Source of the DNA: Holosporales bacterium
Lineage (GTDB): Bacteria > Pseudomonadota > Alphaproteobacteria > BNTO01
Direction: 5' to 3'
NCBI GenBank assembly: GCA_031257795.1
Contig: JAIRNW010000019.1
Coordinates: 1-10,396, forward strand
DNA: 10,396 bases
How positions within the stretch are numbered: the stretch's first letter is position 1; every line of letters begins with the position of its first letter. Both the position numbers and the translations under genes were made by a program. Below, piece after piece: positions 5,530 through 10,396 of this stretch. Below the pieces are notes generated by a model. The model saw nothing but the letters and a program-made list of their open reading frames with translations. It ran no database searches and was not told the DNA's origin.

Positions 5530-7233
5530 ATGTCAGAACAGCGAGGCATGATCATTGCGATCGTTCTTTCCACTTTGATTCTGTTTGTTTTTCATTTTTT
5601 TTCAGAGCAGAACACCATTGAAGAGATGAAGAAAAATGAACCGGAGATTGCCGGCTACGTTAACAACGTTGCGAGCCCCGCGCAGGAGCCCACTCTAACA
5701 AGAGAAGACGCGCTGAATCTAAGCGAGCGCGTACAAATAAAAACGCGCAAACTCTCCGGTTCGATCAACACGACCGGAGCCATGATAGATGACATTTCCC
5801 TCGAGAACTACAAGGAAAACATGGCTGCGGACAGCGCGAACGTGAAGCTGCTCAATCCAGCAGGAACAAATGAAGCCAGCTACATTTCGCTTTGTTGGAG
5901 AAGCGCAGCGAAATCGGAGGGCGAGCTAAACGATAACACGTTGCCTGACGAGAAAACGAAGTGGAACGTGGTCGAGACGCCACCCGAAAACCAACTGATA
6001 AAACTGGCATACACAACCGCGAAGGGTGTCGCCTTCGAGAGAACAATTTCACTAGACGATAACTACATGATCTCGGTAACAGACCGCGTGATCAACAATT
6101 CCGAGCAAGAACTAAAGATTTGTCAGTGTGGAGAGATCGCGCGTGCGGCGGCTTTTTCAACGAATAAGCGCATCGCATCCTCAGTGTTCGAAGGCGGAAT
6201 CGGCAATTTCGATAAGAATATGCGTGAGATTTCTTTCGAGAAGCTAGAGGGTAAGGATTCTGCAACACAGTGCATAAAAGATGTGATTTCCAATGGGTGG
6301 GTTGGCTTCACCGATAAGTATTGGCTCACTTCGCTCATAATAAAAGATACAAATCCGGTGAAAGTGAATATCGAAAAAGACGCCAATCTTATGAAATGCA
6401 CGACCACCACTGGCGAGATACTAATAAAGCCAGGCGAGACCGTTGAGTATAAAAATTTAATTTTTGTTGGGGCGAAGGAGCTCGGGGTCTTGGAGGGTTA
6501 CGGGAAAACCCACGGGATCGATAAATTCGACCTTTCCATAGATTTCGGCTGGCTCTACCTCTTAACGAAGCCTCTGTTTTATTTGTTGCAGGCCCTGTTT
6601 TCTTTCCTTGGGAACATGGCTCTTGCAATCATTTTATTAACATTGTTAAGCAAAGTGGCGTTGTTTCCTTTCGCGAGGAAATCGAATCTTTCTATGGCTA
6701 AGATGAAATCTCTTCAGCCAAAACTTGAAAGGCTAAAGCTTCTGTACGGCGACAATAAAATCAGAATGAACGAAGAGATGCTCAAATTGTATCGCAGTGA
6801 AAAGGTGAATCCGGCATCAGGCTGCTTGCCCTTGCTCATACAAATGCCGATTTTTTTCTGTTTGTATAAGGTTTTTTCCATCAGCATAGGGCTGCGTCAC
6901 GCCCCGTTGTTTCTGTGGATCAAGGATTTGGCCGCCCCGGACCCATCTTCCCTATTCAACCTTTTCGGCCTTCTCCCCTGGGCCCCGCCGCAGTTCCTGC
7001 AAATAGGGATCTTGCATATCCTGATGGGGGCGACTATGTTTTGGCAGCAAAGGATTTCCCCGCAGCCAACGGACAATTCGCAAGCAAAGATGATGATGTA
7101 TTTTATGCCGCTTAGCTTTGTTTTCATGTTCACGATTTTCCCGGTTCCGTCTGGGTTGCTTTTATATTGGACGACCAGTAATATTTTGGCGATTGTGCAG
7201 CAGCTTTTCATGACACCTAGGAACGCAGCGTGA
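5530..7233 (+). CDS. yidC: Membrane protein insertase YidC
   Basis: YidC inserts and folds inner-membrane proteins, alone or with SecYEG. The 567 residues have the Gram-negative layout. An N-terminal membrane segment (about 7-24, MIIAIVLSTLILFVFHFF) is followed by the periplasmic P1 domain (about 25-330) and the conserved insertase domain (about 338-565). Signatures include LQPKLERLKLLYGDNKIRMN, LYRSEKVNPASGCLPLLIQM with PIFFCLYKVF, and FPVPSGLLLYWTTSN. The positive residue in the hydrophilic groove, Arg366 in E. coli, appears to be Lys375 here (LLSKVALFP). ATG 5530 is preceded by GGAG at a 5-nt spacing, which fixes the start. The stop overlaps the engB start by 4 nt, so the two are probably translationally coupled. 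The upstream neighbours usual for bacteria (rpmH, rnpA) are absent, replaced by repeats. Confidence 0.98.
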   Translation: MSEQRGMIIAIVLSTLILFVFHFFSEQNTIEEMKKNEPEIAGYVNNVASPAQEPTLTREDALNLSERVQIKTRKLSGSINTTGAMIDDISLENYKENMAADSANVKLLNPAGTNEASYISLCWRSAAKSEGELNDNTLPDEKTKWNVVETPPENQLIKLAYTTAKGVAFERTISLDDNYMISVTDRVINNSEQELKICQCGEIARAAAFSTNKRIASSVFEGGIGNFDKNMREISFEKLEGKDSATQCIKDVISNGWVGFTDKYWLTSLIIKDTNPVKVNIEKDANLMKCTTTTGEILIKPGETVEYKNLIFVGAKELGVLEGYGKTHGIDKFDLSIDFGWLYLLTKPLFYLLQALFSFLGNMALAIILLTLLSKVALFPFARKSNLSMAKMKSLQPKLERLKLLYGDNKIRMNEEMLKLYRSEKVNPASGCLPLLIQMPIFFCLYKVFSISIGLRHAPLFLWIKDLAAPDPSSLFNLFGLLPWAPPQFLQIGILHILMGATMFWQQRISPQPTDNSQAKMMMYFMPLSFVFMFTIFPVPSGLLLYWTTSNILAIVQQLFMTPRNAA

Positions 7234-7838
7234 TTGGGAAAGATCCTGTATTTTTGCTTAGTGTGTACGATCCTGACAAAATCCCGCCGCCGTTACACAC
7301 GCGCGAGGTCGCATTACTCGGCACTTCCAATGTTGGAAAATCCAGCTTACTCAGCGAGATAGCAAACAAAAATAATCTAGCAAGAGCCTCGAAGACCCCC
7401 GGCAAAACCAGGTGTATCAATTTTTTTCACATCCCACCGGAGATCATCATTGCAGACATCCCGGGCTTCGGGTTTTCCAAGGCGCCAAAGGCGGTCAGCG
7501 GATCTTGGCAGGAGCTCGTCGAGACGTATTTGAGGAATAGGGGGCGGTCTCTCATGGCGTATTTGTTGATCGACGGCCGTAGGGGGATTCGCCCTTTGGA
7601 TATCGATGTTATGGTGCTTTTGGCTGAGAATAACGTGGGTTGCAAACTCGTTTTCACAAAAATAGACAAGCTAAACGTTGTGGAGAAAGAATCGTTGGCG
7701 GGGCATTGTTCGCAAGCAATTTGTGGCCTGGGGAGGCCACTAATTGAAATGGGCAAGCCCTTCATGACCAGCGCTAAAAACAGCATAGGTATACAAGAGC
7801 TGCGCAAAGACATGTTGAATTGGGGAAGAACCTGTTGA
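7230..7838 (+). CDS. engB: Ribosome biogenesis GTP-binding protein EngB (YihA/YsxC)
   Basis: EngB is a small TRAFAC-class GTPase needed for large ribosomal subunit assembly. In 202 residues the G motifs are in order: G1 GTSNVGKSS (31-39), G2 TPGKTRCINFF (56-66), G3 DIPGFGFS (76-83), G4 TKID (143-146) and G5 SAK (181-183). The G1 loop has Thr32 where the family usually has Arg (GRSNVGKS). The start is GTG 7230, overlapping the yidC TGA (GTGA), which implies coupling; the pairing yidC-engB is typical of alphaproteobacteria. The last codons (ACC TGT TGA) are the end of repeat D, so the native C-terminus was probably replaced by Thr-Cys-stop. All catalytic motifs lie upstream of that junction and the length is normal for the family. 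Confidence 0.96.
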   Translation: MIGKDPVFLLSVYDPDKIPPPLHTREVALLGTSNVGKSSLLSEIANKNNLARASKTPGKTRCINFFHIPPEIIIADIPGFGFSKAPKAVSGSWQELVETYLRNRGRSLMAYLLIDGRRGIRPLDIDVMVLLAENNVGCKLVFTKIDKLNVVEKESLAGHCSQAICGLGRPLIEMGKPFMTSAKNSIGIQELRKDMLNWGRTC

Positions 7839-7969
7839 CATAATGATTTCAATTGGTCTTTTGGGCGTCAAATCCAGTGCTCGAAGCTCATGTACGTTTA
7901 GTACACTCCGCTTCTGCGCTCCGTTTTCCCTGAAAAATCCTCAATTTAAATCTTATGTCAGCATGTTCT
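7827..7969. repeat. Repeat copy D: complete element between engB and murD
   Basis: The left end AGAACCTGTTGACATAATG with GATTTCAATT (7827-7854) and the right end AATTTAAATC with TTATGTCAGCATGTTCT (7943-7969) are inverted copies of the family terminus. Between them lies the core in the opposite orientation to copies A, B and E (7865-7930): read on the minus strand it gives AAACGGAGCGCAGAAGCGG, GTGTACTAAACGTACATGAG and CTGGATTTGACG. The left end overlaps the last seven bases of the engB sense codons and its stop. The right end contains an ATG (7955) in frame with murD. The arms inside the termini are poorly complementary, unlike copy B. Confidence 0.9.
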
Positions 7970-7987
7970 AAAGAACGGGATAAACGT

Positions 7988-9400
7988 ATGACAACTAAAC
8001 TCGAACGTGAAGGGGGGGCTATCCTCATTTTAGGATACGGCAAAACAGGTCAGGCGGCGGCCGACTTTTTTAATAGGAGGCGGGCAGAAAGTCTGCAGGA
8101 AGGAGAATTTGCCGGCCTTTCTGAAAATGGAGTGGTGCCTGAAGTCATTATTTTTGACGATAATTTATGCCCAACTGAGGCAGATTTAAACAAGGTATCC
8201 TTCATCGTCCAAAGCCCCGGTTTCCCGCCCAATCACCCAATCCTTCAAAAAGCCCGCCAACTAGGAATTGAAGTTTACAGCGATCTCGATGTTTTCGTTA
8301 GGGCCGTCAAAGGGTCGCAGATCGTCGGGATAACCGGGACAAACGGGAAAACAACGTCAACCGCGCTAACCCACCACATCCTCTCCTCTCATTTGCCCGC
8401 GGTTTTCATGGGAGGGAACATTGGCGTGCCAGCTCTCGCGCTCCCCATACACAGCAACGCGATATACGTTTTGGAAATCTCTTCGTATCAGCTTGAGATC
8501 TCGCACCCGCTGAACCTTTCGGTTGCGGCACTCACAAATATCACAACCGACCACCTCGCCCGCCACGAAACAATGGAAGAATACGCACGCGTTAAGGGAA
8601 AAATTTTTGACGGAGCAGACTATTGCGTTGTGTGCGGCGACGACCCTTTTTCGCTGGGGATTTGTGATCAACTGGAGGGGACCGGCGACGTCACCGAGAT
8701 TTTCCTGGAAAACAACCCCGTTTTGAAGGAGCAATTGCGCAAAATGACCAGCTTGCCCGGCGACCACAACCTGCAAAACGTTGCCGTTTCGGTTAATATC
8801 GCGAGGTATTTTAGACTTAGCGAGGGGGAGATTGCGGCGAGTGTGCGGGGTTTTGCTGGGGTTGAGCACAGGCTTGAGTTTGTTGCGGAGGTTGAGGGAG
8901 TCACGTTTATAAACGACAGCAAGGCAACTAATGCGGAGGCCCTGATCAAGGCTTTGGCTAGTTTCACAAATAATCCCCCAAGTCCCAGAAAGAATTGTGG
9001 GCAGGAAACACATCAACTACCCCACGAGCTTGCAGGGACTGGAAAAATTTTCTTGATTGCTGGGGGGCGCGATAAAAGCGATGGCATCGCTCCGGCCGTG
9101 CCGCATATGCAGAATGTCGAAGCGATTTTTCTGATTGGAGAGGCGCAGGAGCGGTTTGAATCGGAGGTTGCGCCGTGGAGAGAGGGAAAGGCGCACAGCA
9201 GCGGAAGACGTGCCGTGTGTGAATTGTGTCCTGATTTGAAAGACGCGGTGGAACGCGCCTTTGAAGCGGCGCGTGGTTACACTAGACCTATTGTGCTTTT
9301 ATCCCCGGCCTGCGCCAGCTTCGACCAATTCAATAATTTCGAGGAACGAGGAAAGGCTTTTAAGGATGCCGTTTCCGCGATAGCTGAGGCCAGCCACTAA
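7988..9400 (+). CDS. murD: UDP-N-acetylmuramoyl-L-alanine--D-glutamate ligase
   Basis: MurD adds D-glutamate to UDP-MurNAc-L-Ala using ATP, a cytoplasmic step of peptidoglycan synthesis. Visible Mur-ligase motifs, numbered from the upstream ATG 7955, are the N-terminal Rossmann segment ILILGYGKTG (23-32), the P-loop GITGTNGKTT (125-134), GGNIGVPAL, LEISSYQLE (173-181), LTNITTDHLARH (193-204), NDSKATN (320-326), AGGRDKSDG (369-377) and LLSPACASFDQFNNFEERG (448-466). I prefer ATG 7988 (470 residues). It has a weak purine-rich GGGA upstream, whereas ATG 7955 lies within repeat D and has no ribosome binding site; starting there would add 11 residues (481 in all). The protein is longer than a minimal MurD because of an insert around residues 338-362, where DNA carries a nested palindrome related to copy E. 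The gene stands apart from any dcw cluster. The function is secure. Confidence 0.96.
   Translation: MTTKLEREGGAILILGYGKTGQAAADFFNRRRAESLQEGEFAGLSENGVVPEVIIFDDNLCPTEADLNKVSFIVQSPGFPPNHPILQKARQLGIEVYSDLDVFVRAVKGSQIVGITGTNGKTTSTALTHHILSSHLPAVFMGGNIGVPALALPIHSNAIYVLEISSYQLEISHPLNLSVAALTNITTDHLARHETMEEYARVKGKIFDGADYCVVCGDDPFSLGICDQLEGTGDVTEIFLENNPVLKEQLRKMTSLPGDHNLQNVAVSVNIARYFRLSEGEIAASVRGFAGVEHRLEFVAEVEGVTFINDSKATNAEALIKALASFTNNPPSPRKNCGQETHQLPHELAGTGKIFLIAGGRDKSDGIAPAVPHMQNVEAIFLIGEAQERFESEVAPWREGKAHSSGRRAVCELCPDLKDAVERAFEAARGYTRPIVLLSPACASFDQFNNFEERGKAFKDAVSAIAEASH
8979..9042 (+). repeat. Nested palindrome with repeat-E similarity inside the murD frame
   Basis: CAAGTCCC (8979-8986) pairs with GGGACTGG (9035-9042), one mismatch. 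Inside, GTGGG (8997-9001) pairs with CCCAC (9021-9025). The left half contains GAAAGAATTGTGGGCAGGA (8988-9006), matching 5305-5323 of copy E at 18 of 19 bases. It encodes roughly PSPRKNCGQETHQLPHELAG, a hydrophilic loop between the NDSKATN and AGGRDK motifs, where most MurD proteins have only a short link. The frame is preserved. This resembles the Rickettsia palindromic elements known to insert into genes, though I cannot show it belongs to any named class. Confidence 0.55.
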
Positions 9401-9429
9401 AAGCACGCCGCCCCTAAAAAAGCCGAAAA

Positions 9430-9442
9430 CCGTGGGCCCCAC
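9430..9442 (+). terminator. Short GC-rich hairpin after murD (weak terminator candidate)
   Basis: CGTGGGCCCCACG can fold with a 5-bp GC-rich stem and a GCC loop, 30 bp after the murD stop. What follows (CGATCGTCTTAAATT) is not a real T tract, so intrinsic termination would be inefficient. Confidence 0.3.
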
Positions 9443-9474
9443 GCGATCGTCTTAAATTAGCACGAAAGAAACTG

Positions 9475-9503
9475 TTGCTATCCTGCAATACAACAGTTAT
9501 ACT
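9475..9503 (+). promoter_or_regulatory. Sigma-70-type promoter upstream of the LRR gene
   Basis: TTGCTA (9475-9480), a 17-nt spacer, then TATACT (9498-9503) is a good match to the housekeeping consensus on the strand of the downstream gene. Predicted initiation near 9510 gives a leader of about 85 nt. It shows that the LRR gene can be transcribed separately from murD. Confidence 0.6.
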
Positions 9504-9594
9504 GAGGTTTGGAGCATCAGAATTAAAAAAGAATAGAAGAGTTGCTACAGCGCTGCCGGCGTAGTATTTCTTTTGGAAATGAGAAGAAAACATA

Positions 9595-10344
9595 ATGAAA
9601 GTATTTCAAGTTTTTTTAATTGTTGTGAGCTGCATTTTTAGCATCAACTCTTACTCAGCGGAAAGCCCAACGTTATCTTTGTATGAACTATACGGATTAG
9701 AGAATAGACCGCCAGATGAGAAAGATGAACAGTTTGCCGCGCAAGGCGTGGTAATACATAAATATAATACAATTGAAGAACCGGTCTGGGTTGTACTGAT
9801 TGACGTAGAGGTTGTTGATAGCAACATCATAAACTTGCCATGTTTGGAAGCCCTGAGAGATCTTTTTTCCATAGACGAACCAGAGCGGGATCTCAGTGGA
9901 GTTGTGTTACTTTCAAAAAATGTAAAGAGGATTGTTCCTAGAGCTTTTTCCAGTCATACCCGGCTTTTTGAGCTGCGGCAAGAGCGTGGAGGTGGATTGG
10001 AAATAATAGAGGGATATTCTTTTAGCGATAGTTGGATTAGAACGATAACAATTCCGGCAACTGTTCACACTATTGAAATGTTCGGGCTTTGGGATGGAAA
10101 AGTAATGCTAGAAGTCAAATTTGAAAATGGGAGTAGACTTACTGAACTAGGTGATAGAATCCTTCCAGGATTTCTTAGGCAGATAGTTCTTCCACAGGGA
10201 CTTAAGATTATTAAAAGAAACGCTTTTTTGGGGGTGCGGGGACTTGAAACGGTTAGAATCCCTGCTAGTGTCCAAGAGCTTAACACCCAACGCATCTTTA
10301 CCCCACCGACAAAAACTGTAGAATGCGATCAGTCGTTATCTTAA
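9595..10344 (+). CDS. Secreted BspA-like leucine-rich-repeat protein
   Basis: The 249-residue product begins with a signal peptide (MKVFQVFLIVVSCIFSINSY, then SA with probable cleavage after Ala22). VVSC at 10-13 loosely fits a lipobox, so a lipoprotein is an alternative. Residues about 98-232 contain BspA/LRR_5-type repeats: VVLLSKNVKRIVPRAFSSHT, then LEIIEGYSFSDSWIRTITIP, LRQIVLPQGLKIIKRNAF and LETVRIPASVQEL. The recurring pattern is I-x-I-P-x-x-V-x-x-I-x-x-x-A-F. Such solvent-exposed solenoids typically bind proteins and, in host-associated bacteria, may act at the surface or in host interaction; no target is visible here. ATG 9595 follows a GAGAAG at suitable spacing and its own promoter. 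The gene is AT-richer than murD, suggesting separate origin. Only a few repeats are present and the C-terminus breaks off soon after the last one, so a shortened descendant of a longer protein is possible. Confidence 0.8.
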   Translation: MKVFQVFLIVVSCIFSINSYSAESPTLSLYELYGLENRPPDEKDEQFAAQGVVIHKYNTIEEPVWVVLIDVEVVDSNIINLPCLEALRDLFSIDEPERDLSGVVLLSKNVKRIVPRAFSSHTRLFELRQERGGGLEIIEGYSFSDSWIRTITIPATVHTIEMFGLWDGKVMLEVKFENGSRLTELGDRILPGFLRQIVLPQGLKIIKRNAFLGVRGLETVRIPASVQELNTQRIFTPPTKTVECDQSLS

Positions 10345-10396
10345 AAAAAGCTATAAATTGTGCGTATTTCCTCAGGTAGCATCGTTCAAGTTTCCA

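Noticed and set aside
5217..5621. A 134-codon plus-strand open frame before and into yidC
   Set aside because: It is rich in Arg, Ser and His, has no homology I recognise, spans repeat E and overlaps the well-supported yidC start. Considered as an rnpA remnant, but no RnpA motif is visible.
7835..7870. TTGACA in repeat D as a promoter for murD
   Set aside because: No acceptable -10 hexamer occurs 16-18 bp downstream; the TTGACA is simply part of the terminal repeat.
1410..7969. CRISPR array from the recurring repeats
   Set aside because: The repeats are far apart, in both orientations, long and variable, with no regular spacers and no cas genes.
8012..8018. Seven-G tract near the murD start (and another at 988-994) as phase-variation switches
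   Set aside because: The tracts are short, and switching an essential gene such as murD on and off is implausible.
8366..9016. Long minus-strand open frame within murD (216 codons)
   Set aside because: It lies opposite a strongly motif-supported MurD and has no recognisable domain; it is a shadow frame.

Overview
The window looks like part of a small, repeat-rich alphaproteobacterial genome, most likely a host-associated lineage of the Holosporales/Rickettsiales type. This placement is inference from protein flavour and layout, not a database result. The supporting points are the adjacent yidC-engB pair, a class I-like PHA synthase, cell-wall genes scattered as singletons, IS630 debris, and several intergenic palindromic repeats that abut or enter genes. 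By eye the core genes (murA, yidC, engB, murD) are richer in GC than the flanks (about 1-1600 and 9450-10396), which look like accessory DNA.

Layout: 1-271 is the 3' end of an IS630-type transposase and its right end. 272-1379 holds an unrecognised ORF, possibly the remainder of a gene severed by the IS. 1380-1626 holds a degenerate repeat copy (A). 1627-3303 (minus) is phaC. 3381-3567 is a long hairpin repeat (B) filling the phaC-murA gap. 3569-4870 (minus) is murA. 4900-5093 is an internally deleted IS630 element whose transposase start is cut off by a repeat end (C). 5098-5529 has no recognisable gene but is rich in inverted repeats, including copy E. 5530-7838 is yidC with overlapping engB. 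7827-7969 is repeat D. Then comes murD to 9400, a short gap with a good promoter, and a secreted BspA-like leucine-rich-repeat protein (9595-10344).

The chromosomal genes serve envelope biogenesis: MurA and MurD act in the cytoplasmic stage of peptidoglycan synthesis, YidC inserts membrane proteins, and EngB is a ribosome-assembly GTPase. PhaC makes polyhydroxyalkanoate storage polymer. yidC and engB are translationally coupled. murD follows on the same strand but is separated by repeat D.

The most interesting content is the repeat family. Its terminal inverted repeat, AGAACCYGTTGACATAAG followed by GATTTAAATT, appears five times here. Read inward it supplies stop codons: TGA ends engB, TAA ends the IS630 fragment, and it sits against the murA stop. 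Read outward it supplies an ATG in frame with murD. Copies A, B, D and E share a core of roughly 60 nt. A fragment matching copy E (18 of 19 bases) lies inside the murD reading frame, within a nested palindrome, much like the coding-region palindromic elements known in Rickettsia.
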